This document shows, piece after piece, positions 47,193-58,887 of a stretch of 64,000 bases of DNA. The DNA is from Marvania coccoides (Eukaryota > Chlorophyta > Trebouxiophyceae > Chlorellales > Chlorellaceae): assembly GCA_963854735.1 (NCBI GenBank), contig OY978097.1, forward strand, positions 3,286,001 through 3,350,000, written 5' to 3'. The notes below the pieces were generated by a model that made no database searches, was not told the DNA's origin, and saw nothing but the letters and a program-made list of their open reading frames with translations. Position numbers and translations under genes: made by a program. The stretch's first letter is position 1; every line of letters starts with the position of its first letter.

Positions 47193-48944
47193 CTACTGCT
47201 GCTGCTTCTTTAAAGCGTAGGCGGCCACGGTCTCGTTGTTGCCCGCATCCCACACCGCCACAGCGCCCTTGGCCCCTCCGGCAGCCACCACCAGCGGGGA
47301 GTCTTTGCTGAACGCGGCCCCGAAAATGGCGCCCACCTTGAAGTCTTCGGCGGCCAGCAGCTCTGGGGCAGCCCCGCTCTCAAGGTCGACGCCCCACAGC
47401 TTGACGCGCTTGTCGGTGGAGGCGGTCAGCAGCAGTCCCTTGACGCCGGGGCTGAAGGACAGCGCGGTGGCGGCCTTGGCGTGCGCCGCCAGTCGCAGCA
47501 GCGGCTCTGAGCCAGCGCCCTTTCTGGCGTCAAAGAACAGCACCTCGCCGTTCTCAACGGACACGGCAAAGCAGGTGGGGGTGTGGGGATCCCACTCGAG
47601 GGCCTCCACGTCCGCAGGCAGCGCCCACGCCGCCGCGTCGCCCTCTGGGGTCCTCACGTCGGCCAGGCATGCCCGCTGGTCAAACCCACCGCTCAGCAGC
47701 ACAGGCGCCTCTGCCGGGTTCCAAGACACCGCCTGCACCTTGTCGGTGTGATGCCTCAGGGTATGCGATACCTGGCAGGTGGACACGTCCCACACCTTGA
47801 CCGTGGTGTCTGCAGACGCCGACGCCAGCACGTTTCTAAACTCCCGGTTCCAAGACAGACCCAGCACGGCGTCCTCGTGGCTGCCAGGGTGCACCGGGAT
47901 CTTGGGCGGCGCCTTCTTTTTGCTGCTCTTCCCCTTCTTTTTGCTCTTTTTGGCGTCCTCCTCCATGGCTGCCCTGGCTGCCGCGTAGTCTGCCCCTCCC
48001 AGGGTGGCCACAGGCTCAACCGCGTCCAGAACGTCCATGTCCCAGATCTCAATTCCCGGCTCAAATGACCCCACCGCAGCAAAGTTGCCCCGGTCCTTGC
48101 GACCCGTGGGGTCCACGTCCAGCCACGCCAGCGCCAGCGGGAACGCAGGCAGCATCACGGCGTGGTGCACAAACAGGTTGGCGTCCCCACGCTCGTCCGG
48201 CTCCTCGTACACCCACACCTCGATGTGGCTGACGTCGTCTTCGTTGCGCGCAGCCATGATGAGGAGGTCCGAGTCACGCAGGGCAAGGTCCTCAGCCTCA
48301 CTGTCGTCGTCGGTGCCAGCCTCGCTGTCGCTGGCGCCCTTGAGGTAGGGGTCGTCGCGGGGGTTGCGATGGTAGGCCATGCCTGGGTTTCCTCCCCCCA
48401 GCACTCGCTGCATGTGCTCTCCCTCCTCGTCGTTGTCGTAGTTGTCCATGTCAAGCTCAGCCATCGCAGAAGCCAAGGTGTCGCCAGCAGCACCAGACCC
48501 AACCTTTCCGGAGCTCTTGACAGCCTTGGCAAACGCCTTGGCCTTCTCCAAGGCAGCCGCCTCGTCCACCTCTGAGCCATCGTCGTCGCTCGAGGCGCCG
48601 TCGCTGTCCGAGGCCATGTCGTCCTGCATGTATGCGAGATTTGCGGCGAAATCAATGAAGTGTCATCGCACAATGTTTTAAAAGTATGACTGCATACGCA
48701 ACCAAACAAAAAGCATATGCATCGAGCAATTATAAAAATGAATTAAAAAAAAAAAATGAAATATGGGGACTTCAACGCCAGGGGCTCCTGCTGGTTAATA
48801 CAGAGCGATACTTACCCCGCTGGAAGCCTGGGCCTCCACCTCTGCAGCGGCTCGCATCGCCTCCAAATCATTTTCATCTATTTCGGCCTGGTCAGGCACA
48901 GACTTGGCTGCCCCTTTGGGGATGAAGGCAATCGAAGAAATCAT
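47193..48944 (-). CDS. WD40 ribosome-biogenesis protein PWP1
   Basis: Nucleolar factor for 60S maturation and rDNA regulation in the family. Exon 1 (48944-48816) encodes MISSIAFIPKGAAKSVPDQA plus an acidic region. It joins over a 192-nt intron to exon 2 (48623-47193); 519 residues. Visible: acidic Asp/Ser-rich N-terminus, DPYLKGASDSEAGTDDDSEA, IEVWVYEEPDERGDANLFVH, GNFAAVGSFEPGIEIWDMDV. Then come a Lys-rich insert and the WD repeats (AVLGLSWNREFRNVLASASA, DTTVKVWD, VQAVSWNPAEAPVLLSGGFD, CFAVSVENGEVLFFDARKG, LLTASTDKRVKLW). The MISSI.F.PKG start confirms exon 1. Confidence 0.95.
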
Positions 48945-49463
48945 TAAAAAAAACAATAATTTGGGGAGAAAACGAATATTATTGGAAACGGGTGTGGGGA
49001 AGAGCTTTATTTTGAGAAAAAAGCAGGCCGCCGCCTTCTCTCTTTCTCCCTCAGTGCCCTCCTATACGTTTTAATATATGGGCAATGTGTAAAATTATTA
49101 AATGCTCGTGTTCATTCATTTTGAAGCGTGTTTTTGCCACGTCATAAGCAGCTGGTGGCCAAACTGAAAAAAATCCGACAAATACCCACTTTGTTTATCT
49201 GTTCAATGTACCGAGTCTGCGCCAGGACCTTGCTGGCAGCCTCTAGCAAATTTGCAGCGACCAAGACAGCTCATTTTACTTTTTTTTTTTTGCAAATACC
49301 AAACCTCCCTCAAAGCGGAGCTTCGCAAGTTTTTAAACCCAGATTCAGGTATTCCATACGTCCATTCTGTCCATGGACGTATCATGAACTCTCAAGCGCA
49401 GCGCTCTGGGATTTTTCTCCACGCTCACCGACAAGTTTTCACCCCCTCCTTTTTCTCAGGACG
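48945..49463. other. Intergenic between divergent genes
   Basis: AT-rich upstream region of the PWP1 gene (minus) and the PEBP gene (plus). A frame open from 49128 runs into the PEBP start but shows no family content, so it is probably 5' UTR. Confidence 0.55.
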
Positions 49464-50169
49464 ATGGCCTCATCTCTGGAGTCTGGTAAGATAATAGGCG
49501 ATGTGATCGACTCGGTCAAGCAGGCTCGCGTGAGCCTCAAGATAGAGTACCCTCACGGCATTGAAGTCCATGACGGTGTGAAAATTGCGCCAGAAAAGGT
49601 ACGCGCAGGCATTTTAAATTAAAGGAATGCTGCGAAATCTAGGCAATGGACATGTTGTTTCATTGCACCATGTCGCTCCCCCTCCGGTAGGCTTCCTCTG
49701 CCCCAACGGTGTGTATTGAGGGTGCCGACGCTGCCAAGATGTACACTCTGCTGTGCACCGACCCCGACCCTCCCGACCCTGAGAACCCCATCTACCGAGA
49801 GTGGCTGCACTGGGTGGTGGCAGACATCCCGGGCTCAAACCCCGAAGCCACCCACGGCAAGCAGGTGACGCCCTACACGTGAGCAAAAGTTCTTGTTAAC
49901 TTAATTGAATGCAAATATCGCTAAAACGTATACGTGCTTCAAATTTTAAATGCCTCCTTGCAAATGTATTCTCCAGGGGACCCTCCCCCCCTGTTGGCAC
50001 GCATCGCTACGCCTTCACTCTCTTTGAGCAGCCCAAGAACAAGCCGCTTCCGCTGCAAGACCCGTCTGGTGGCAGCAAGGGCCGCAAGTCGTTCAAAACG
50101 CGTGATTTTGCCAATGAACACAAGCTTGGCGTCCCTGTGGCGGCGGCGTACTTCCTTTCTCACAAGTAG
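49464..50169 (+). CDS. Phosphatidylethanolamine-binding protein (PEBP; FT/TFL1/MFT superfamily)
   Basis: Exons 49464-49598, 49691-49878 and 49977-50169 give 171 residues. The start is MASSLESGKIIGDVID, then VSLKIEYPHGIEVHDGVKIA. The anion-binding pocket motifs are present: CTDPDPPDPENP (DPDxP) and GPSPPVGTHRYAFTLF (GxHR region). The end, FKTRDFANEHKLGVPVAAAY, matches F..R.F...LG.PVAA.YF of the family. Length is typical. In land plants this superfamily includes flowering regulators; in algae the role is not established, so I assign only a lipid or kinase-regulator-like scaffold. Confidence 0.93.
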
Positions 50170-50619
50170 AAAGCAGCGTTTGCCCGGACCTGGGGATTTT
50201 CAAACAAAAAGGCCCCGCAAGGTTGGCGAAATGTTTTGCCTGCCGCAGTGTACATGACTGTGATGCATTCACCCCCACCTAATTGTTGTAGTCGCGCTTG
50301 TGGTGGTCAGTGCCGCGATCTTTTCCAGTTGCAGCGCGCGCTGCAGTGTCAGATGCACCTCTAGAGCCCCCCCGTTGAAAACATGTTCAAAATGAACTAA
50401 AAATTAACAATAGCAGTCTTTCAAAAAAAATAAAAAAATGAGTCGACCAAATACATTTTTCTCTTGACTCGGCTAGCTTCTAACCAGTTTCCTCCTAGCC
50501 ACGTTGCATGAATCATTCTTGCATTCTTGTTCCATTTGCGCCATGGTAAATTCAAATTTCTCAATAAGACTAGGTTGTTAGCTTTTGTCCTCCCTGGAAG
50601 TGGGCACAGCGAGTATAAA
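50170..50619. other. Intergenic with a TATA-like box near the next gene
   Basis: AT-rich. A TATAAAA sequence overlaps the proposed start of the next gene (50614-50620), too close to be its TATA box. Nothing else recognised. Confidence 0.5.
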
Positions 50620-51369
50620 ATGAAGCCATCCGGCGGCTCCACCGACAGTGGTAAGATTTTTGGGTTTTATATTTATTTCCGTGTGTGTATGTTCTTTAAT
50701 TCCATTTTCAGCCGCTTTGGATGGTATGTGTTCAACCTGGTGTCTATGCAGTCGACGAATTTTCCAAAATGTTGTTATGTTGGCCAAGGTCTTCTTTTCT
50801 TTCTTCTTCATCCGCCGCCTTTTCCCTTTGCCTAACTTAAATTTCCAGGGTTGAAGAGGCGGCGCACCTTCCTCCCTCCCTCCGCTCATCAGCAGCAGCC
50901 GTTCCACCGGCAGCATCCAACACCGGGGACGCCTGCTGCAACTTCCCCACAACCATCTACCCCGTCCACCACAGTGCCCGCAGGCATTCCCGCCCCCACT
51001 CCCACCCAGCGCAGCCCTCTGGCGGACCTCCTTTCCCAGCCCATGGATTTAGTGGCCGTCCTTCTGAACGAACTGATCCAGCGCCTCACCGGCGTGGAGG
51101 CCGCCTCTGCTGTGCAAAACCAGACGCTGGTGAATTTGGACGGCATCCAGCAGACCCTGTCCCGCGCGGTGCTCAAGATGTCGTCGCAATGGCGCGACCT
51201 GGTGTCGCGTATGCAGCAGGCCGTCTCGCTGCACAACCAAGAGCTGAAGGAGCAAGATATCAGGCTGGCGTCGCTGGAGGCAAGGCTGGATGCACTGGAA
51301 GCCGAGAACCATGCGCTGACGAAGGAGGCCAAGGCGCAGCAGAGGAAGGAAAGCATCGGCGAGGAGTGA
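50620..51369 (+). CDS. Unknown coiled-coil protein with N-terminal basic motif
   Basis: Exon 1 (50620-50650, MKPSGGSTDS) joins over a 198-nt intron to exon 2 (50849-51369) in phase, 183 residues. The junction makes GLKRRRTFLPPS, a likely nuclear localisation signal. A Pro/Thr/Gln-rich stretch follows, then PLADLLSQPMDLVAVLLNEL and a long amphipathic helix or coiled coil (RMQQAVSLHNQELKEQDIRL, ASLEARLDALEAENHALTKE) to the end. I recognise no family. The layout resembles a small nuclear scaffold protein, but that is inference. The first exon is supported only by phase and splice sites. Confidence 0.6.
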
Positions 51370-51822
51370 CTGTCTGGCGTTTGGTTTCTTGATGAGATTT
51401 CCTTTCTATGGCCATGGGGAGAAGGCTGTTTTTAGTCATTCGTGGTTATAGCAGATTTTGAAATGCTCGTCGTGATGGGCTCATTTATGATTGATTGCGT
51501 TCTCCCAGAGTCGACGCTGGCATGAACTCCCATTCTTTTGCATGGGCGAAAATTTAATGCCCGAGAAAGCACTGCATTGTGTTGCGTGTGGTGTAAACGA
51601 ATTCTATTATCCTACCGCTTAGCAAGCAGCAAGCTGGTGTCATTCATTGTGGTGTCACTCTATAAACTTGTCCCCTCAGCTCAACCAATTATTTAAAAAG
51701 TTTGCATTTACTCGTTGAATTAAGGGATTACCTGTCGTGGGGCAGTCAATTAGGTTTTCAGCTGCATTTCGCAGCTCTTTTTCCGTCTACGTCTAGAAGA
51801 AGTTACAAAATCTACAGAAGAG
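51370..51822. other. Intergenic
   Basis: Between two plus-strand genes. Mixed composition; no coding or repeat signal. Confidence 0.55.
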
Positions 51823-53255
51823 ATGCAGCAAGCGAAAGCAGCATTCTCCCGCAGCGCCATGCTGGGTGGATCTTATGTTCCCCTGGCCGCTCCTCGTCGC
51901 ATTGCGCACCAGCCGCGTCTGGCTCGCTCCCAAAGAGTCCGGCAATTTGCATCTTTGAGAAGAGATGTTCGGTCGTTTGCGACCGGCTCCGACGACAGCA
52001 AGCCTGAATTTGCGCTAGTACGTGTCTTTTTATGCTTTTGACCCTCGCTTTGCCAGCTCGGAGAGATTCCCCAGTCTGAATTTTGTGTGGTCGTCGCCCC
52101 GTTGTTTGGTTGTTATGAATTATTTACATAGGGAACCAAAATTAAAGAGATTCGTTGCTTCTTCCGCAGGCGCCATCCAAGCCCTCCACCCCAGTGGGCG
52201 AAATGGCTGCGTACTACCTCAAAATGCAGCCCCACCTGTTCCGCACCACCGTTGAATCAGAGTTTCAGAAGCTCAAGGAGGCGCGCGAGGCCGACTCTGG
52301 TGCTGCCGGTGCCGGTGCTTCCTCTCTCAACGAGTCCATGGAGCTGGTGCTGTCCCGCCGCATGGCCGAGGTGCGTCGCCAGGAGCAGGTGGTGGCGATT
52401 GAGGACCTGATGTACGTGTGCATCCTGGAGAAGTTCCATGAGCTGGGAGTGGAGCTGCTGCCCTCTGTGGAGCCCATCAAGGAGCACCTGGAGGCGCTCA
52501 AGTCCCTGACGGAGGGGGTGCACACCAAAGAGGCGCTGGAGATGGTGAAGGAGCACGTGCTGTCGGTGCTGGGCCCCGCGTCCATGGCGTACGCAGACAC
52601 GATGATCAAAATGAGCAAGCTGCAGTCGGCGCAGGTGTACGCGGCGTCCATCATGTTTGGGTACTTTTTGCGGCGCGTGGATTCGCGGTTCCAGCTGGCG
52701 CGGCAGGTGGGGGTGGCGCCGGAGGCCCCTGAGGATGCGGTCGAGCGGCTAGAGCGGCTGTTTTCGATGGCGGACGAGCTGGGGTCAGCGTCAGACCCCG
52801 ACGCCGCAGAGCCGCCGCAGCCCAGCCCCGGCGCTGACGCCGCAGCAGCAGGGGGAGAGCCCTCCAGCGCGCTCACCAAGCGCTCCAAGGGCGCCCTCCG
52901 TCGCTACGTCGAGTCATTTGACCAGGAGACCATGGTGGCCACGGCCAAGCTGGTGACGGTGGAGGGGGCCTCCCTAGTCGAGCGGCAAACCATGGCGTTG
53001 TTTGGAGACCTCAAGGCGCTGCAGTCGCAGATGCAGACGGCTGTGGGAGAGGACGCCGCCAGCATCGATGAGCTGATGCAGCGCGTGCAGAAGGCGGTGG
53101 CGGACGGCAGCGTTGAGACTGTGACGGTGACCGTGGGCACCCAGCGGCGGGCGGTGTTGGAGGCGATCGCGTATGGGTGCTTTCTGAGGGACGTCGAGAG
53201 CTGGGTGGACACAGACTATGCGCTGCTGACGCCGGTTACCTCTGCTTCAGCTTGA
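51823..53255 (+). CDS. DUF760-family plastid protein
   Basis: Exon 1 (51823-52017) is a basic, Ser/Ala/Arg-rich leader (MQQAKAAFSRSAMLGGSYVP). It joins over a 152-nt intron in phase to exon 2 (52170-53255), 426 residues. Seen: MAAYYLKMQPHLFRTTVESE, QEQVVAIEDLMYVCILEKFH, VYAASIMFGYFLRRVDSRFQ, YVESFDQETMVATAKLVTVE, and AIAYGCFLRDVESWVDTDYA at the end. These paired MYV..LEKF and GYFLRRVD/GCFLRDVE blocks characterise plant DUF760 proteins (plastid, stress-linked in published annotations). No known catalytic residues. Confidence 0.88.
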
Positions 53256-54296
53256 ATTTATGTTTAATGGGATTGCCCGCCTTCTCTTTTTAGAATCACA
53301 GAAAATTGACATTTAACTATGCATTCCCTAGGTAACGACAAATAATGTTTCGAAATTTAACGCTTCCACGTGCGAATGGGTGGGCTTGGCCGTGCGCTGT
53401 TCCGCCGGAGCGTGATGAGAAGATGAATGTGAACCTCTCAGCCCCCCCCCCCCCCCCCACCCCACCCCACCCCACCCCACCCAAAAAACTTTAGGCATGT
53501 CGCTCGAATAAACCCAGCAGCTGAATTGAAGTGTCTTTGACGCTGTGTATACCAGGATAAAGTAGCCGGGGAAACAGCGCTGGGGCGTTGGAAGGGCGTT
53601 TCTTTAAGCATCAAAGCTTTAAACCCGAGCATTTCATTGCATTCGCCTCTGCGTTCCCCTGATTTTATGTTAATGTTCGTGGGTTTGGTGCGCAGTGGCC
53701 CGTCCTCCCTCCATTCTTCTCCGTATTTCTCGCAACGATATTTTGAAAATCATCGACAAGAGGAGTTGCTGCCTGGCTTGAGGCCCATCAAGAATCAATC
53801 TTTATTAAACATGATGTGGATTCATGGATAACCACTCGCGATTTTTGATGGGTCCAGCTCAGCCGCTTCCTCCCGCGAACAACTTCTTCGGAGGCACTAC
53901 ACAAGTTCCACAACACTTTTCCAGCCCCACGAACGTGCTTGACACTTATATTTGGCATTACAAAATTACACCCGCATAATGTTTACTTATTAGAAGAAGG
54001 CGGCTGGCCGCCTTTGTGTTGATCCGACCACAATTTTTTCTGCCTCAGACTTGCATCGGTCCGGTCCAAGAACGCCTCCGTAGCTTCTTTAGTTGCTCCC
54101 TGCTCCACGCACAGTTGTTCATAGTGAGTTGGGCGACCTGGGTACGTGCCTGATACGGAAGCGGTTACTGCTCATCTCACGCGGTGGCTCCGCAAACGAC
54201 GAGAATTCGCGATTGACGCTAAAAATCCACCCCTTTCTCTCAGGACGCCCCCCACTCCACCCATTTTCACGGAGCATTAATTAATTGATCGCACCA
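53256..54296. other. Long intergenic region with C17/CCCCA tract
   Basis: About 1 kb between plus-strand genes. It includes the C-rich repeat listed separately. Open stretches at 53437-53830 contain no recognisable protein. Promoter of the next gene is presumably at the right end. Confidence 0.55.
53442..53482 (+). repeat. C17 run followed by CCCCA pentamer repeats
   Basis: Seventeen C, then ACCCC units repeated about five times without interruption. A pure C-rich strand like this could form an i-motif, with G-quadruplex structures on the other strand. It lies 3' of the DUF760 gene. Confidence 0.9.
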
Positions 54297-55617
54297 ATGG
54301 CCACCTATGCCGTGGTTGACCTGGGGCAGGCCTCCTTTGGTGGCCCGCCACGCCTCGACCACCACCCAATGGCCACCCAGCAGCACCCAGACTCCGGCCT
54401 GCTCGACTCCCGCGGCGATGCGATGTCCCAGAAGAGCACAGGCACCGCAATCCAAAGCGAGGAGGCTGCTGCTCCTCCTGCTCCTCCTGCCCAGCCCCCG
54501 CTCGCCGAACCTCGGCGAGCGTCAACGCGGCGACGCGGCTGCCAGCACTGCGTGACCTGCTCAGGGCTCAAGCACCACTACCATAGCACCACAGTGCGGT
54601 AAGTCGATCATCGAACCCGAGAGGGGCTCACCTATAAATTGGGAACCCTTAGAATTGAAATTCACTGTGGCGCTGCTCCCCTTTCCCCCAAGCAGATCCG
54701 CCGAGTCCCCTACCGCCGAGTGGTGGCCTGGGGGCATCAACTCCCCGGTGGTGTACTACCACCTCCGCGCGCGGCAGCTGCGGCACCAGTGCAAGTACCC
54801 GGCACGGGCGGGGGCCTCGTGGCGCCTCTCCTGCGGCGTCAACTCCACCCCCTCAGCCATGCTGGCCAAGCGGACGCTCCCCCCGCTGTCCGTCCAGGTC
54901 CCCGAGTCCTGCACCAACGTGGCCCTGGGGGACAAGGTAGTCTACGTGGGGCAGCGCATCATGCCGCTGGGCCTGCTGCCGATCCCCAGCGCAGCAGTAG
55001 CAGCAGCCGACGAGGTGACCTCGCGGCGCGCCACCATGCCCGCAGACACCAGCTGCAGTGGCGACTTCATGCAGATCGACCCCAAGCGCAGGTGCACCGA
55101 CACGACAGCAGGGGACGCTGCAACAACGCTGCCGCTGCTGGCGCCAGGGCACTTCATCGCCCGCGCCACCCCGCTGAGTGCCACCCAGCCCAAGGCCTAC
55201 CCTGGCATCGTGGTGATGCAGCAGCTGGCGCAGCAGCCCTGTGCGCCAGCCCCGCTGTCGGCTGCATCTGACGCTTCCACCAGCTCTGCCGCCCAGATGA
55301 GCACCGGCAGCGACGGCAGCCTCCTACCGCGGCGACTGTCCTGGGGCAACGGCATGGAGGCGGAGGCCCCGCTGCCGGTGCTGCTGCCGCTCTGGCCGGG
55401 CGCCGCCGAGGGCGACGACGACCCCACCATGCAGCAGTACTTCCGCAAGCAGTACAATATCAAGCAGGAGCAGGCCTACCAGGTCATCGACATCACCGCG
55501 TCCCAGCCCACAGCAGCGTCAAACACCACCAGCACTGCTGTTGAGGAGGCATCATCTGGCTGGGCCTCCATGCTCCGCTCCCTCGCAGGTTCCTTGAAAC
55601 GGAGCCTGTCTCCTTGA
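54297..55617 (+). CDS. Unknown protein with Cys/His patch and C-terminal helix
   Basis: Exons 54297-54598 and 54696-55617 join over a 97-nt intron in phase, 407 residues. The N-terminal exon is Pro/Ala-rich and ends with RRRGCQHCVTCSGLKHHYHS, a short basic Cys/His cluster that could bind metal or nucleic acid. The second exon starts SAESPTAEWWPGGINSPVVY. It continues HQCKYPARAGASWRLSCGVN, then long Ala/Ser-rich linkers, and ends MQQYFRKQYNIKQEQAYQVI and WASMLRSLAGSLKRSLSP. I recognise no family. Codon and GC content match the surrounding genes, so it is probably a real lineage-specific gene. Confidence 0.68.
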
Positions 55618-56645
55618 AAACGAGGACAAACGACACCGCATCTCATCGATGCGATACAATTTTCCCAATATTTCCTTCTACCTGGAACAACAACGATATA
55701 GCCCACATCGCATCAAAATCAATGCTTCAAATTATTATATTCTACCCTCTCGGAAATAAAAAAAAATACTGCAGTTTTTGTTTGCTTGCTGCTTTTTTTC
55801 TGCTCTTACTTACCAATATCTTTTACTTTTGGAACTACGTCTTCCTTACGCAGCTGCAGCAGGGCAGGCCTCTTTATATTTCTTCCTATATTGTTTTCTT
55901 TCTTCGCCCAAATAAGAGCGTCGTGTGTGCAAATACTTGCTCTCGAACATATTTGTTTTGGTCTGTCATCATTCGTTTCTGTTTCCTCTTTTTTGCCCCT
56001 CTTTTTATGGTTCTCCCAATACTATTCCTCTTGTAACAAATCAAATGCCAACACAGACCATTACGGTGTGCCAAAAAATAAAAGAAGATTTCACAGGCAA
56101 TCAGAGTTCACAGGATTTTCATTCAAACATGGCTTTTCCTTTAGGAAAAAGAACAATGGGAAAAAGAGATGATAACGAAAAGAAGTAGGTAAAGGGTATT
56201 GGGTATAATACACATGGTTGTGGCTGCTGCTGCTGTCTGCTGCTTCAAAGGTTTGCTGTCTGTGGAAAAAAGGGTGCGCGCGGTTTGGTCATGGCGACAG
56301 TCCGTGCTCCGATCCGTTTGCGTTGTTATCATGGCGATGCCCAATGGCACTGTTGCTGCGTGGATGACGATGCTCCAAGCTGCCCCCTCCCAAGCTCTCC
56401 CGGAGTAGTGAGAGGTCTTGCACCACTCCTTCGGTGTTTAAAGAATGAGGACCGGACGGGGTGATGCCGCCGTTGCTACCGCGCCGTTTCTGCTAAAATG
56501 GGAAGGGCGAACGAAAGAAAGGGCGTGGTTAGTTCAGACACCCCAAGCACACCAGGGTGGCAGTAGTTCCTCCACCCAGCTTGGGCCCTCCCTCCCGCTG
56601 CTGCGTCTGTACCATGCATACCATCAGAGGGAGAGCGATGTGTGT
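55618..56645. other. Intergenic, convergent 3' ends, T-rich
   Basis: About 1 kb of T-rich sequence between convergent genes. No coding signal except short, low-quality frames. Confidence 0.6.
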
Positions 56646-58887
56646 TTACAGAGCAGTGGTGTGGCGCCGGGTGGTGGGGCTGCGCAGCCACCCTCCAGCG
56701 TGCCTCAACAAACTGCCCCCCTTGGTTGTTGTTGGGGGCACAATGACGCGCGTTGGGCTGCCCTCCACGCTGCTCTCCACGCTGCCTGAGTGGCTGTGAT
56801 GGCCGTGGGTGTGATGATGGTGGCCGTTAGTGCTACTCACCAGTGCTCCAGTCTCGGGGTCTGCATGGCTGCTCCCGCCGTTGGCCGCCGCTGCCTCGTT
56901 CTTGCTGCTGCGGGGCAGCCGCACGCTGAGCTGCAGCATGAAGGGCGTCATGAGCAGCGACAGCGCCGTCGTGCCCATCAGCAGCAGGTACACCTGGCTG
57001 GCGATCAGCCCGTGCTGGTTGGCCAGGCTCAGCAGCACAAACGCAAACTCGCCCACCTGCGCCAGGTTGATGCCCACCGCCAGCGCCGTGTCCAGCGGAA
57101 ACCTGAACGCAAACACCACCGCCGAGATGAGCAGCGTCTTGGCTGTCACCACCACCGCCACCACCGCCGCCAGCACCAGCAGGTGCTCCGCCAAGAAGGG
57201 GGGAGCGATGGCCAGCCCCGTGGAGGCCACAAACAGCGCCAGAAAGAGGTGGGAGACGGGCTCAATGGCCGCCAGGATGGCCTCCTGCTGGTCGGTCACC
57301 GACAGCACCACCCCCGCGATGAAGGCGCCCAGCTCCGCAGAGATGCCCAGCCGGGTGGTGACCATGCTCACCGCCAGGCAGTAGCCCAGCATGGCCAGCT
57401 GGAAGGTCTCTTGGGAGAAGCGAGACGCCGAGCGCGCCAGCCGCGGAACGATGGTCACAGCCGCCAGCCCCGCCACCGCCGCGGTGGCCCCCAGCGCCAG
57501 CGCCACGCGGCCCACTACCCACAGCAGGTCTTTGAGGCGCACCCCTCCGGGGGTGCCCGCCTGCGCCAGCACCGGCATGAACGCAAACAGCAGGCCCACC
57601 ATGCAATCCTGGAACACCAGGGTGCCCAGAGTGATCTGGGCGTGCGGGGTGTGCGACGCGCGCGCGTCCTGCAGGCACTTGACCACGATCGAGGTGGAAG
57701 ACATGGCCAGCATGGCGCCCACAAAAGCGCCCTGGTAGGCGCCGGCGCCGATGATGGCGGCGGCAACGCCGCCCAGCACGCTCATCAGCGCCACCTGCAG
57801 CGCGCCCCCCAGTATGGCCACGTCCCGCACCGCTCTGAGCTTTGTGAGGCTTAGCTCCAGGCCCAGTGTGAACAGCAGCATCTGCACCCCCAGCTGCGCC
57901 ACGCTCTGCACCTGCACGATCTCTTTGATCCACTTGAGCCCGCCGGGCCCCACCACCGAGCCCGCGATGAAGTAACCGTTGATGGTGGGCTGCCGCATGG
58001 CCTCCATGCTGAGCCCTGCCACCGCTGACGACCCAATGAGCACGCTCATGTCGCGAATGAGCTGGGGGTCAAGGGTCAGCCCCATGGACCCCTCTTCATT
58101 GGGCTTGGAAAGCACGTACTCGTTGTCGTTGGAGTCGATGATGCGGTCGACGTCAGTCTCGCCCAGGGACGAACTGCTGCTGCTCTTCTCCGCCTCTTTC
58201 CCTTGGTCTTCCTCCTTGTCCGTGCCACCGCCACCTCCACCAGCGCCCTCCTCTTCCACCAGCTCCTCCACGTAGTCGTCCAAGCCGTCTGCGCCCTCGG
58301 CTGCCGCCGCCGCCTCTGCCGCCTCCCGCTGCTGCTCCTTTTCCTTCTCTTTCTCCTTTTCCTTCTCCTTGTCCTTCTTCTGGCTGATGATCACCACCGT
58401 CTCGGTGGTGCCCTCCTTGCTGGACACCGTCTCGTTGAACTGCTTGCCGCGCTCTGACTTTTTCTTCTCCTCGTCGTCGCGGAACTCCTCCTTCAGGGCC
58501 TCGTCAAGAATCTGCAGGCAGGCAACGATGGCAGGGGAATGTGGGGGTGCATGGTCGGTATACTTGACATGTGTTCGCCAGAGCGCAGAAACTTCTAGAG
58601 AGAGAAAAAAATTAGAGCAAGCAACTCACATGTGCGATCGTCTCTTTGGGCTTCACCTCCCCATCGCCCGCGTTGGTGCTGGCGTTGACGGCGACGCCTT
58701 CGATGCCATCACCAGATACCTCCTCCGGCGACCTTGACAGCAACGGGAGGGAGTGGGGCTCCTCCTCGGCAATTTCAAACTGTTCCTCCTCCTCCTCCTC
58801 CTCCTCATTCAGAGCCCCCACGAAGGCCGGCCTGCTCAACAGCAGGAAACACAGCAGGCACAACGCCTGCCTGCCTCTTCCTCTCAT
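56646..58887 (-). CDS. KEA-type K+/H+ antiporter (CPA2), KEA4/5/6-like
   Basis: Endomembrane cation/proton exchanger family. Exons 58887-58630 and 58511-56646 join over a 118-nt intron, phase 0, 707 residues. It begins with a signal peptide (MRGRGRQALCLLCFLLLSRP), then an acidic region, a highly charged Lys/Glu repeat, and the 12-13 helix exchanger core: PTINGYFIAGSVVGPGGLKW, VQMLLFTLGLELSLTKLR, MLAMSSTSIVVKCLQD, TLVFQDCMVGLLFAF, GISAELGAFIAGVVLS, SHLFLALFVASTGLAI, INLAQVGEFAFVLLSLANQH. It has no nucleotide-binding KTN/RCK domain, as in plant KEA4-6. The C-terminus carries a His-rich stretch (GHHHHTHGHHSHSGS). Confidence 0.95.

Noticed and set aside
53438..53632. Coding region through the CCCCA repeat
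   Set aside because: Open frame is a by-product of the stop-free C-rich repeat (poly-Gly on minus).
56790..57854. 354-residue open frame on plus, antisense to the KEA gene
   Set aside because: It is His/Arg/Gln-rich nonsense produced by the GC-rich codons of the antiporter on the other strand.
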